NCBI GenBank assembly: GCA_964564015.1
Contig: CAZLZR010000006.1
Location: 52,678-116,677 of the forward strand
Length of the DNA: 64,000 bases
Direction of reading: 5' to 3'
From: Acetivibrio sp964564015
GTDB taxonomy: Bacteria > Bacillota > Clostridia > Acetivibrionales > Acetivibrionaceae
Translations under genes and position numbers: made by a program
Notes under the pieces: generated by a model
What the model was told of the DNA's origin: nothing
Database searches by the model: none
The model's input: the letters and a program-made list of their open reading frames with translations, nothing else
Shown: piece by piece, positions 18,041 to 26,344 of the stretch
Position numbering within the stretch: the first letter of the stretch is position 1
How the letters are laid out: the number at the start of each line of letters is the position of its first letter

Positions 18041-18646
18041 TTAAAAAGTCTTAGCTATTCTTTGAGCTTCTCTTATTGCATTTTCTACAATTGCATTCAC
18101 ATCATTGCCAATAACATCCAAGCCTTCTGCAGATATCGTAGTAAAATCTCTTATACCAATAAATGCAAATATTGTCCTTAAATATCTATCGCCCATTTCA
18201 AATGCAGCTCCAGGACCATCGGTATATGCCCCGCCCCTTGCAGTGATATTCACAGCCTTCTTACCATGACACAACCCAACAGCCCCCTCGGCAGTATACT
18301 TAAAAGTGATACCGGTAACAGTTATATAATCAATATAAGCCTTTAGAATAGCCGGTATACATAAATTCCATAGAGGCGCTGCAATCACATATTTATCCGC
18401 TTCAACAAACTGGTAGGCATATTTTAGTATCGGATGATCTCTCCCTGTTCCTGGCTCCGGATTATGCAGTTCATTCAGCTGACCTACAGGCAAGAAATCT
18501 ATTCCTTCCTTATATAAATCCAAGGTTATAATTTCATCTTCAGGATGGCTCGCCTTATACGTTTCAATAAATTTATCGGATATTTTAAAAGTTCTTGACT
18601 CGCCTTCCGGCTTTGCATTTGCTTTAATATATAAAACTTTGCTCAT
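18041..18646 (-). CDS. azoR: FMN-dependent NADH-azoreductase
   Basis: A 201-aa flavodoxin-like NAD(P)H quinone/azo reductase. It reduces quinones and azo or nitro compounds with FMN. The FMN-binding parts are ANAKPEGESRTFKIS near the N-terminus, APLWNLCIPAILKAYID in the middle and TARGGAYTDGPG at about 135-146. Length and motifs fit AzoR of Bacillus and Clostridium. The ATG has AAAGGGGAG ahead. It is a single gene just left of the IS66 element, and a detoxification role is likely. Confidence 0.92.
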   Translation of the reverse strand: MSKVLYIKANAKPEGESRTFKISDKFIETYKASHPEDEIITLDLYKEGIDFLPVGQLNELHNPEPGTGRDHPILKYAYQFVEADKYVIAAPLWNLCIPAILKAYIDYITVTGITFKYTAEGAVGLCHGKKAVNITARGGAYTDGPGAAFEMGDRYLRTIFAFIGIRDFTTISAEGLDVIGNDVNAIVENAIREAQRIAKTF

Positions 18647-18784
18647 TTTTTATCTCCCCTTTGTTAATTATTATGCTTAATTATGCATTTATTATATGTT
18701 GAGTATCATTTGCTTAATTATGCATTTATTATATGAAAAATAAGTAATTATTGTCAAACTTTTTAATGACAGGGTAAAATATTT

Positions 18785-20467
18785 GTTACTGCTCAGGCAT
18801 TCCCACTCCGGGGATGCCTGTGTTAATATCTAAACATGGTCTTTGACCCCACGTTTAAAAGCAACTCAAATAAAGGGATACCGTATCGGCATCCCCATGT
18901 CTTGTAACTTAATATTGCTAAAGTGTCTGAGGTATGAACGGCTCTCCTTTGACCGCTTTCACCAGACTATCCATAACCTTTTGGCTATTCTTTCTGCAGG
19001 TAGAAATATAGCTCCTTATCCTGCAAAAGACTTTGGGTCCTTCTTCTCCACGGAAACAACCTGAGATTTTTTGCCTCAGTTTCACCATCCGTATGTCTCG
19101 TTCCGCAAGATTGTTGTCAAAAGGTATGTCAAAGTCATAAATGAATGAAAGCGTCTCTATATCGTATTTTTCAAGCCTTGCCAGCAACCTGTGTGCGGCA
19201 TTTTTCTTTGGCTTGCCTGTCTTTTCTGATACTGGTACCGGTTGTTCCAATTTGCCTTTAGCTATTATATCTTTGAAAAGTGCTTCATATTTGGAAATCT
19301 CCTGAGTATCCATTGAGCTTTGCCCTTGGTCTTTAAGGGTATCTACTCGTCGTTTGATTTCTATCAGGAGGCTTGCCATATCTTGTGCCCATTGGTGTTT
19401 ATAGTCCTCGTATGCACTCCTGAGGTTTCTCAGATTATGAGCATTGCATTCAGAGTGACTACAGTTTCCAAAGGTATAATAAGGTGTCCAGTGATCATGG
19501 CAGGCTGTCCCGGCAAACTCGGGAAGTATCCCTATATCATTTGCTGCTTTGGCACCTCGTTTCTCATGGACTTCATAATACGTAAGTCGGTCTGTTGAAG
19601 CACTATGAAGCCACTGTGTCTTACCATCACTACGCATGCCTGTTTCATCAAAATGAACCACTGATGAATCTATAAGCTGCTGCTTTATTGAGTCTTCAAC
19701 TTCTTCAAGTTTTTTATACAGCCTATTGTTTACATTAACTAGTGTGCCTTCACTGACTTTTTGACCGATAATGTCACTTAATATTTCTGCTGCCCTTTCA
19801 AGTGGAAGCAGCTGATAATTAGTCAAGTAAGCCATTAGTGCCTGCATGTTTTCGCCATATTGTACCGGTTGTGTTACGGTTTTCGGAAATCCTGCTTCGT
19901 GTTCTCTTTTGCAGTCAGGGCATACTTTTTTGAAAACCCTGTACTCGGTTACCTTTGTCTTAATTACTGGAATTTCTACTACTTGCCTAGTTTTACAGGT
20001 TCCTTCAACATCTGATAAATCGCATCCGCATTCACATTTATCAGGATTTATTTCTACAACCTCATCAGGATTTTCAACTTTGTTAAGTGTTCTTCCTTCA
20101 TGTCCTGGCTGACCGCCTGTGGGTTTTCCTGACTTCTGACGCATATTCTTCGGCTTCTTCAGTCCATCAGAAGATGGAGGTTTGCTACTGTTACCACTGT
20201 TCTTGTTAAGCCGGGTTTCAAGCTCGGTAATTCTATTATTCAGATCAGCAATTTGCCCTGACATGCTTGAAATCTGACCGTGTAGATCTTTAACAAGAGA
20301 AACAACAGCATTAATTCCGTCATTATACGTTTTTTTTATTAAATCTTCATCCATTTGATACACCACCATTCAACCTTTGATACTATTATAGTGGTTGAAT
20401 GGGGGACTTTTCATTGATAAAATGTTACCAATAGTTTATATTAACTTGTCAACTGCTGAGCAGTAAC
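18785..20467 (-). mobile_element. IS66-family insertion sequence (tnpC-only, ISBst12-like)
   Basis: A 1683-bp element bounded by a 12-bp perfect terminal inverted repeat, GTTACTGCTCAG (18785-18796) and CTGAGCAGTAAC (20456-20467). It is flanked by an 8-bp target duplication AAATATTT (18777-18784 and 20468-20475), the size IS66 elements make. The duplicated sequence is itself a palindrome, so the inverted repeat looks 20 bp long at first sight. It carries only the TnpC transposase, as in the ISBst12 subgroup. A small hairpin (GGCAT..CCC/GGGGATGCC) lies just inside the left end. Confidence 0.88.
18918..20369 (-). CDS. tnpC: IS66-family transposase
   Basis: A 483-aa DDE transposase. N-terminal coiled coil/leucine zipper (about 25-60), Lys/Pro-rich segment (NSSKPPSSDGLKKP), zinc-binding IS66 domain with CECGCDL and CPDCKREH (about 110-160), central DDE region (VVHFDETGMR, HDHWTPYY, ECNAHNLRNL) and C-terminal FDNNLAERDIRMVKLRQKISGCF. 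It looks full length and free of frameshifts, so the element may be active. The start is either the ATG at 20369 or one five codons in, which GGTGGTG precedes. Confidence 0.95.
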   Translation of the reverse strand: MVVYQMDEDLIKKTYNDGINAVVSLVKDLHGQISSMSGQIADLNNRITELETRLNKNSGNSSKPPSSDGLKKPKNMRQKSGKPTGGQPGHEGRTLNKVENPDEVVEINPDKCECGCDLSDVEGTCKTRQVVEIPVIKTKVTEYRVFKKVCPDCKREHEAGFPKTVTQPVQYGENMQALMAYLTNYQLLPLERAAEILSDIIGQKVSEGTLVNVNNRLYKKLEEVEDSIKQQLIDSSVVHFDETGMRSDGKTQWLHSASTDRLTYYEVHEKRGAKAANDIGILPEFAGTACHDHWTPYYTFGNCSHSECNAHNLRNLRSAYEDYKHQWAQDMASLLIEIKRRVDTLKDQGQSSMDTQEISKYEALFKDIIAKGKLEQPVPVSEKTGKPKKNAAHRLLARLEKYDIETLSFIYDFDIPFDNNLAERDIRMVKLRQKISGCFRGEEGPKVFCRIRSYISTCRKNSQKVMDSLVKAVKGEPFIPQTL

Positions 20468-20502
20468 AAATATTTGAACAATTAAGAAGTGTTCAAATAT
20501 TT
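20468..20502. repeat. 13-bp inverted repeat at the IS66 insertion point
   Basis: AAATATTTGAACA and its exact complement TGTTCAAATATTT are separated by 9 bp. The IS66 target duplication is the outer 8 bp of the left arm, so the element inserted at the edge of this palindrome. It may be the terminator or the old 3' end of the truncated gene at 20501-20707. Confidence 0.65.
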
Positions 20503-20707
20503 ATACCAAAATCACATTTGCATTCCTATCATATTTGGATTCAGCATTCCAATTCCTCAATCCACCGTTGAGATTTCTGCTAAATAATATTGACAATTCA
20601 GAAATTGCTATAGTTTCTGCAAGAATAACCGGGATCGCCATAAAAATTATTAGATTCCATGGTTGGTTTGTTGCCAGCAATTCCATGTAATGAGTCATTG
20701 TTTCCAT
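20501..20707 (-). pseudogene. Truncated membrane protein of a copper cluster (DUF6803-like N-terminus)
   Basis: A 68-aa frame starting METMTHYMELLATNQPW, then one membrane segment (LIIFMAIPVILAETIAI) and a short charged tail ending near the palindrome and the IS66 element. From memory the N-terminus matches DUF6803-type membrane proteins found with clostridial copper transporters, which are longer with more membrane segments; the rest is absent here. It has its own copy of the 20-bp operator-like site 53 bp upstream, so it is probably still transcribed with the copper genes. Loss of the 3' end by IS-linked deletion is an inference. Confidence 0.5.
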
Positions 20708-20759
20708 ATTATTTCAACCCCCAAATATTATTTGTATTATGGATAGAATAGCTAAACAA

Positions 20760-20779
20760 TGTGAAGATTTTATGAAGAT
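20760..20779 (-). promoter_or_regulatory. Copper-cluster operator-like site 1
   Basis: Plus-strand sequence TGTGAAGATTTTATGAAGAT, read on the minus strand as two TTCA-type half sites 11 bp apart. It lies 53 bp upstream of the gene at 20707. The same sequence occurs at 24116 and 27841, each time ahead of a gene of this cluster. OmpR-type regulators bind such direct repeats, and the cluster encodes one. Confidence 0.65.
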
Positions 20780-20824
20780 CATTTTTGCTCATAAAATATT
20801 AGTCTATGTGTGATAGGCATAAAA

Positions 20825-20861
20825 AAGAGAATTCAAGTGTTTGTTTTCCTTGAATTCTCTT
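20825..20861 (-). terminator. Terminator after copZ
   Basis: Perfect 13-bp stem AAGAGAATTCAAG/CTTGAATTCTCTT with an 11-nt loop and a T-tract on the minus strand, about 30 bp beyond the copZ stop. Confidence 0.88.
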
Positions 20862-20891
20862 CTTTATGCATTTTTGTTTATTTAAGATTAA

Positions 20892-21104
20892 CTACACCAC
20901 ATCATAACCCTGATCTTCGATAGTATCCTTAATAGTATCAACACTAACCCTCTCAGGATCAAACTCAATTGTTACCTTCTTTCCTTCCAGGTTAACTGCC
21001 ACATTTTCAACACCATTTAATGAGCCTACGGCTTTCTTGACACTGTTCTCACAGTGACTACAGGACATACCTTCCACATTTAGGGTTTTTACTTCAGTTG
21101 CCAT
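20892..21104 (-). CDS. copZ: Copper chaperone CopZ (HMA domain)
   Basis: A 70-aa single heavy-metal-associated domain. The Cu(I) site is MSCSHC (Cys15, Cys18) in the usual GMxCxxC position, and the fold ends KDTIEDQGYDVV. It ferries Cu(I) to CopA, encoded 30 bp upstream in the same operon. AAAGGAGG lies before the ATG and an intrinsic terminator follows the gene. Confidence 0.95.
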   Translation of the reverse strand: MATEVKTLNVEGMSCSHCENSVKKAVGSLNGVENVAVNLEGKKVTIEFDPERVSVDTIKDTIEDQGYDVV

Positions 21105-21134
21105 ATAATTGCCTCCTTTATATGTTTATATCAA

Positions 21135-23396
21135 TTATTTTTTACTTAATTTCCATTCTTGTTTTGCCCATTCATTAATATTACTAAACTGGGCTTCCGG
21201 ATTATAGCCTTTCAAACTTAATGAGTTTGATACAACCGACACCGAGCTGAATGCCATCGCGCCACCTGCTATAATTGGGTTTAACATACCAAAAGCGGCA
21301 AATGGAATTCCAACAATATTATATATAAATGCCCAGAAAAGGTTCTGCTTAATCTTCCTCATCGTTTTCCTTGATAGCTTTATTGCCGTGGGTATAGACC
21401 TTAAGTCGCCCCTCATAAGTGTTATATCGGCAGCTTCTATAGCCACATCCGTTCCTGTACCTATGGCCATACCGATATCCGCTGTCGCAAGGGCAGGTGC
21501 ATCATTTATACCATCACCAACCATTCCAACAATCTTACCCTGCTTTTTAAGCTTCTCAACTTCCTCTGCTTTGTTTTCTGGCAATACCTCTGCGAGCACA
21601 TTGGTTATTCCCACTTGCTTTGCAATGGCATTTGCCGTTCTTTTATTATCACCTGTAATCATGTAAACTTCAATACCCATTTTTTTAAGTTCTTCGATTG
21701 CTTCCTTAGAATGCTCTTTTACTGTATCCGCAACAGCTACAATAGCTTCAATCCGGTTATTTACCGCCAAAAGCATTGCAGTTTTGCCCTCATCCTCAAG
21801 CTTTACAATTTCCGTTTCTGTCTTTGAAATATCAATATCTTTCTCTGTCATAAGTTTTCTTGTTCCAATATATATGGTTTTGTCTTCAATTATCGACATA
21901 ATGCCTCTGCCCGGAATTGCTTCGAATTTATCCGGATCCGGTAAATTACCAAATTCGGCCTTTCCTTTTTCATATATAGCTACACCCAAAGGATGCTCGG
22001 ATGACTTTTCAGATACGGCAGTCAACCTTAGAATTTCCGCCTTATCCATATTTCCCAGCGAAACAATGTCAGTAACCTCAGGCTGGCCTTTGGTTATTGT
22101 GCCTGTTTTGTCAAGGACAACTGAAGTGAGTTTATAAGCCATTTCAAGGTGTTCTCCGCCCTTTATCAAAATTCCATGTTCCGCGCCCTTACCAGTTCCA
22201 ACCATAATAGCAGTAGGTGTTGCAAGGCCTAGGGCACAGGGGCAGGCAATAGCAAGTACAGCTACAGCACTGACAATGGCTGATGTAATACTGCCGGAAG
22301 TAAAATACCATATCAGAAAAGTTATAATTGCTATACCGATTACCGAAGGTACAAATATCCCCGATACCTGATCCGCAATCTTCTGGATCGGCGCTTTTGA
22401 GCCTTGAGCATCTTCCACCATTTTAATAATCTGTGAAAGGGCTGTATCCTTTCCAACTTTCGTTGCCTCAAACTTGAAAGTTCCAAATTTGTTTATAGTG
22501 GCACCAATTACTAAATCTCCGGCCTTCTTTTCAACGGGCAGACTCTCACCGGTGAGCATAGATTCATCAATTGAAGAATTTCCGTCAATAATTTTTCCGT
22601 CAACAGGAACCTTTTCTCCCGGTCTTACAACGATAACATCGCTGACTTCCACATCTTCTACCGGAATATCCTCTTCCACGCCGTTTCTTATTACCCTTGC
22701 CGTTCTGGCCTGAAGCCCCATAAGTTTTTTGATGGCTTCAGAAGTTTTACCCTTTGCCACAGCTTCCAAATACTTTCCAAGGAGGATCAAAGTTATAATT
22801 ACTGCACTTGCTTCAAAATATAATTCTTTCATCATCATGCCGGTTTCCTTGTGAGGTGCAAAGAAACCATTATATATGCTGAAAAAGTATGCAGCTGACG
22901 TGCCCATTGCTATCAGCACATCCATATTTGCACTTTTTGCCCTCAACGCATGGTATGCATTTTTGTAAAATCTGAACCCAATTATAAATTGTACCGGGGT
23001 TGCGACTATAAGCTGAAAGAATTCATTATGCAAAAAAGCAATATCTATATTTACAAGCATAAGCAACATAGCCATTATAAGCGGTGAACTTAAAACTGCC
23101 GAGGTGATAAGCTCTGCCCTAAGTCTCTTAATTTCCTTTTCCCTTTGCTCCTTTTCTTTATCTAGTGAAACATTTTCAATCTTTTCAGCCTTATAACCAA
23201 GTGCTTCAATGGTCTTAATCAGCTCTGCACTTTTTACCTTTGCAGAATCATACTCAATATTAGCCTTCTCCGTCGCAAGATTTACAGCTGCCTTAACCCC
23301 CTCAATCCTGTTAAGCCTTTTTTCAATTCTTGCACTACAAGCCGCACAAGACATTCCTGAAATTTTGAAGGATTCTTTCCTATCCACATTTATCAC
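21135..23396 (-). CDS. copA: Cu(I)-exporting P-type ATPase
   Basis: A 753-aa P1B-1 ATPase. One N-terminal HMA domain (GMSCAACSARIEKRL, about 14-75), eight predicted membrane helices, the CPC metal path (ACPCALGLATP), phosphorylation motif DKTGTITKG, TGES actuator loop, SEHPLG nucleotide-binding motif and GDGINDAPAL hinge. CPC with YN and MxxSS-type residues in the last helices (FIYNIVGIPFAAF, AFSSVSVVSNSLSL) marks Cu(I) rather than Zn/Cd. The first in-frame start is a GTG only 1 bp from GAGGAA; the GTG at 23387 has better spacing and may be the real start. It is cotranscribed with copZ. Confidence 0.96.
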   Translation of the reverse strand: MINVDRKESFKISGMSCAACSARIEKRLNRIEGVKAAVNLATEKANIEYDSAKVKSAELIKTIEALGYKAEKIENVSLDKEKEQREKEIKRLRAELITSAVLSSPLIMAMLLMLVNIDIAFLHNEFFQLIVATPVQFIIGFRFYKNAYHALRAKSANMDVLIAMGTSAAYFFSIYNGFFAPHKETGMMMKELYFEASAVIITLILLGKYLEAVAKGKTSEAIKKLMGLQARTARVIRNGVEEDIPVEDVEVSDVIVVRPGEKVPVDGKIIDGNSSIDESMLTGESLPVEKKAGDLVIGATINKFGTFKFEATKVGKDTALSQIIKMVEDAQGSKAPIQKIADQVSGIFVPSVIGIAIITFLIWYFTSGSITSAIVSAVAVLAIACPCALGLATPTAIMVGTGKGAEHGILIKGGEHLEMAYKLTSVVLDKTGTITKGQPEVTDIVSLGNMDKAEILRLTAVSEKSSEHPLGVAIYEKGKAEFGNLPDPDKFEAIPGRGIMSIIEDKTIYIGTRKLMTEKDIDISKTETEIVKLEDEGKTAMLLAVNNRIEAIVAVADTVKEHSKEAIEELKKMGIEVYMITGDNKRTANAIAKQVGITNVLAEVLPENKAEEVEKLKKQGKIVGMVGDGINDAPALATADIGMAIGTGTDVAIEAADITLMRGDLRSIPTAIKLSRKTMRKIKQNLFWAFIYNIVGIPFAAFGMLNPIIAGGAMAFSSVSVVSNSLSLKGYNPEAQFSNINEWAKQEWKLSKK

Positions 23397-23539
23397 TTCC
23401 TCAATTTATGTCATGTATTATTTATACCCAGATTTAAGCTCATCAATATTTTAACACTTAATATTTTAGTATGTGTAACTTCTTTTAGAAAAATATGAAT
23501 ACTATCAAAAATATAAATCTTATCAAAACTCATTTTGAT

Positions 23540-24067
23540 TTATTGTGTTTTCCAGTTAGCAGTAAACAGACCCTTGTTTTTAACAATAAAGTCACTTGAA
23601 ATAACAATATTTGTACCGTCATCCGTCTTCTCATCCTCCATTATAGGTACAGGGTTGCATCCCCCTCTTTGCTGCTCGATCATATCCGTTGAAAACCTGT
23701 TTCCGCAATTCTGACAAACTAAAGCATCACCTTGCTGTTTGTAATAAGCTTTTGGTGACCCGTTACATACCTGGCATGTATTGAAGGCAGTTCTGATAGA
23801 ACCGTCTGAAGCTTTAACTGCCAGAATTTCCATTCTGGTACCGTTTGCGTTATAGGAAAAGAATTTCGCAGTTTCAGTAATTTCACTCTTTGGGATAGTC
23901 AAGTCTCCGCCGGCAAAAACCGTTTTGTCATTTCCTCCACCAATACCGGCCTTTACAATAAATACTGCAGCAATTATAATAACAGCAGCTAAAATAGAAA
24001 TTGCTAAAGCTTTTCTTGTCTTACCTGACTTTTGTCCTTTTCCTGATCCTTGCCTAGTGTTATTCAT
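23540..24067 (-). CDS. Membrane-anchored DUF2318 protein
   Basis: A 175-aa protein with a Lys-rich N-terminus, one membrane anchor (about 20-40) and an extracellular DUF2318 domain. That domain has two CxxC motifs, CQVCNGSPKAYYKQ and VCQNCGNRF, and a later GGCNP. Four or five cysteines in this layout suggest metal binding outside the membrane; DUF2318 domains occur with iron and copper transport systems. I chose the ATG at 24067 because AGGTGGGAGT precedes it. Operator-like site 2 lies 49 bp upstream. Copper capture or delivery at the cell surface is a reasonable guess. Confidence 0.82.
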   Translation of the reverse strand: MNNTRQGSGKGQKSGKTRKALAISILAAVIIIAAVFIVKAGIGGGNDKTVFAGGDLTIPKSEITETAKFFSYNANGTRMEILAVKASDGSIRTAFNTCQVCNGSPKAYYKQQGDALVCQNCGNRFSTDMIEQQRGGCNPVPIMEDEKTDDGTNIVISSDFIVKNKGLFTANWKTQ

Positions 24068-24115
24068 AGTACTCCCACCTTCTAAATATTTTATAAACAA
24101 ATACTAGCAGGAGTT

Positions 24116-24135
24116 TGTGAAGATTTTATGAAGAT
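24116..24135 (-). promoter_or_regulatory. Copper-cluster operator-like site 2
   Basis: Exact second copy of TGTGAAGATTTTATGAAGAT (plus strand), 49 bp upstream of the DUF2318 gene. It overlaps the last codons of the histidine kinase gene, so that coding end doubles as a control site. Confidence 0.65.
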
Positions 24136-25514
24136 GGAAGTGAAACTATAAATTCCGTACCTTTTCCAAGCTCACTTTTTACTTCAATTTTTCCATTATG
24201 TGCTTCAACCAGTGACTTTGCAATGGTAAGACCAATACCCGAGCCTCCCGTACTCCTGTTCCTTGACTTGTCCGCACGATAGAACCTTTCAAAAATATAG
24301 GGCAGATCTTCGGCAGAAATCCCACTTCCATTGTCTCTAACGATAATCTTAACCTCCCTGTCAGATACTGACAACTCAATTCCGACAGTTCCTCCCTCAG
24401 GTGTATACTTTAAAGCATTTGACAGCAAATTAACAATAATCTGGCTAACCTTGTCCCTGTCAGCTAAAATCTTTTGTTTTATGCTTTCAAACTTAAGCTC
24501 CACTCCCTTGGCTTTAAAATCACTTTCGAAGTTTTGGACAATTATTTTAATAAGCTCCGCTATATCAAAGAGCTCCTTGTTTAAAACCAAATTTTCCCCC
24601 TCATACCTGGCTAGTTTTTCTAAATCCCCTACCATTCTGCCAATTCGCAATACCTCTTCATGGCAGCTTTTCAACCTTTGAGTGTCCGGCTTCCATATAC
24701 CGTCAATCATAGCCTCAAGATGGCTCTGAAGAGTTGCAACAGGTGTTCTGAACTCATGGGCAACATCAGCTGACATGCGCTTTCTAAGTGCCTCCTGCTT
24801 TTCCAATGATTCTGCCAAATTATTGATAGCTAAAGTCATCTGTCCGATTTCTTTTGTGCTTGACTCTTCTGCAATTCTAATCCCATAGTCACCCTTTGCT
24901 ATAACCTGAGTTGACCTGATCACCTTAGATATAGGGTAACTTAGTCTCTTTGCCATTATTGCCCCAAAAGCAAGGGCAAAAAGCAGTGAAAACAAGCCTA
25001 CTCCAATAAGCATCTTATTTATGGAATTTATAAAATCAAGGTCGCTGTCACTAAAATAAAAGGGACCATAATATCCCACCTCTACAACACCTAATTCCTC
25101 TGAATTCTTGACGATGCTATAGGGGCTCTCTATATACTTACCATTAAAATTTCTGTAACGGCTTTCCATATTACTTGCCATGTGATCAAGCATATCCTTG
25201 CACATTCCGCTGTTATGAACTGTAGCATCCCAAATGGTATTTCCATTAAGATCTTTTACCCTGACAATCAAACCATTTTCCAATGCATTTATTCCTATAT
25301 CTTCAATTACCTTACTGTCCCATTTGTTGTCACCCTTATACTGCTGGGTAATTAATGCAACAACCTCACGGTTTCTTTCCTCCTGCTGTCTTATAACATA
25401 GCTTTGGAAATACCTTTCCAGTACCACATTAGTGAAAAGAAATATTAAAGATACCAGCAACGCTATGACAAAAATATATGAAACCGTTAGCTTTACCCTC
25501 AGACTGTACTTCAT
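24126..25514 (-). CDS. Sensor histidine kinase of the copper cluster
   Basis: A 462-aa HisKA-type kinase. Two membrane helices (about 10-30 and 165-185) bracket an extracellular sensor region of about 135 residues; a HAMP domain follows (SYPISKVIRSTQVIAKGDYGIRI), then the H-box DVAHEFRTPVATLQSHL, N-box LLSNALKYTP, G1 DNGSGIS and G2 GGSGIGLTIAKSL. The frame opens 69 bp further upstream, but the ATG at 25514 follows GGTGGTGAATAAA and overlaps the regulator's stop region, so I use it. Genes on both sides are copper genes, so copper or a related metal is the likely signal. Confidence 0.92.
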   Translation of the reverse strand: MKYSLRVKLTVSYIFVIALLVSLIFLFTNVVLERYFQSYVIRQQEERNREVVALITQQYKGDNKWDSKVIEDIGINALENGLIVRVKDLNGNTIWDATVHNSGMCKDMLDHMASNMESRYRNFNGKYIESPYSIVKNSEELGVVEVGYYGPFYFSDSDLDFINSINKMLIGVGLFSLLFALAFGAIMAKRLSYPISKVIRSTQVIAKGDYGIRIAEESSTKEIGQMTLAINNLAESLEKQEALRKRMSADVAHEFRTPVATLQSHLEAMIDGIWKPDTQRLKSCHEEVLRIGRMVGDLEKLARYEGENLVLNKELFDIAELIKIIVQNFESDFKAKGVELKFESIKQKILADRDKVSQIIVNLLSNALKYTPEGGTVGIELSVSDREVKIIVRDNGSGISAEDLPYIFERFYRADKSRNRSTGGSGIGLTIAKSLVEAHNGKIEVKSELGKGTEFIVSLPSS

Positions 25515-25515
25515 T

Positions 25516-26217
25516 TTATTCACCACCAAAACGATATCCCACACCATGAACTGTAAGAATAAACCGTGGATTTTTACTGTCATCTTCTATTTTTTGCCTC
25601 AGGTTTTTGATGTGTGTGTCCACTGTTCTGTCATATCCTTCAAAATCTTCACCGAAGGCAAGAACAATCAGTTCATCACGGGTAAAAACCTTGGAAGGAT
25701 ACCTTACCATGGTTGATAACAGTTTATACTCAATAGGTGTAAGACTTACCAAGTTTTGTCCCTTTCTAACCTCATATTTCAGCGTGTCAATAACCAAAGC
25801 TCCATCATTAAAAGACAGTATGCCGGATAATGGTACTGTGCCGCCGGAAATCCTTCTTAAAAGTGCTCCAACCCTTGCCACAAGCTGCCTTGGACTGAAG
25901 GGTTTTGTTACATAATCATCAGCTCCAATATCAAGACCCTTTAATATGTCCTCTTCTTCAACTTTCGCAGTCAGCATAATTATAGGCACTGAGGATCTCT
26001 TTCTGATAATTCTGCATATCTCTTCTCCACTTAAGTCAGGCAGCATAAGATCCAATATGATAAGAGAGGGATTTTCCTTCTCAAAGATTTCAAGTGCCTG
26101 TCTCCCGTTAAAAGCCGTAAAAACAGTGTATCCGCTGCTTTCAAGATAGGATTTCACAACTTCTGCAATTTTATCTTCATCATCTACAATGAGTATCCGT
26201 TTTATATCTGCTTCCAT
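25516..26217 (-). CDS. OmpR-family response regulator of the copper cluster
   Basis: A 233-aa response regulator: receiver domain with ILIVDDEDK, phospho-acceptor Asp in LIILDLMLPDL, Lys in YVTKPFSP; C-terminal winged helix of the OmpR/PhoB type (LTPIEYKLLSTMV, DRTVDTHIKNLRQKI, TVHGVGYRFG). The frame is open to 26283 but GGGGAGGTTGGG sits right before the ATG at 26217. It is the partner of the kinase that starts 2 bp after its stop. It probably binds the three 20-bp direct-repeat sites in this cluster (20760, 24116, 27841). Confidence 0.94.
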   Translation of the reverse strand: MEADIKRILIVDDEDKIAEVVKSYLESSGYTVFTAFNGRQALEIFEKENPSLIILDLMLPDLSGEEICRIIRKRSSVPIIMLTAKVEEEDILKGLDIGADDYVTKPFSPRQLVARVGALLRRISGGTVPLSGILSFNDGALVIDTLKYEVRKGQNLVSLTPIEYKLLSTMVRYPSKVFTRDELIVLAFGEDFEGYDRTVDTHIKNLRQKIEDDSKNPRFILTVHGVGYRFGGE

Positions 26218-26344
26218 CCCAACCTCCCCATGTTTCGCCCTATGTTTTGCCTTATGTCTTGACCTTTGCTTATTGTCATGCATGTTATCGCAATTAAGAA
26301 AGATTATTTCACCGGCAAAGTATTTATATTCTCATTAATCAGCT

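Noticed and set aside
18777..18796. 20-bp terminal inverted repeat for the IS66 element
   Set aside because: The outer 8 bp are a self-complementary target duplication (AAATATTT); the true inverted repeat is 12 bp.
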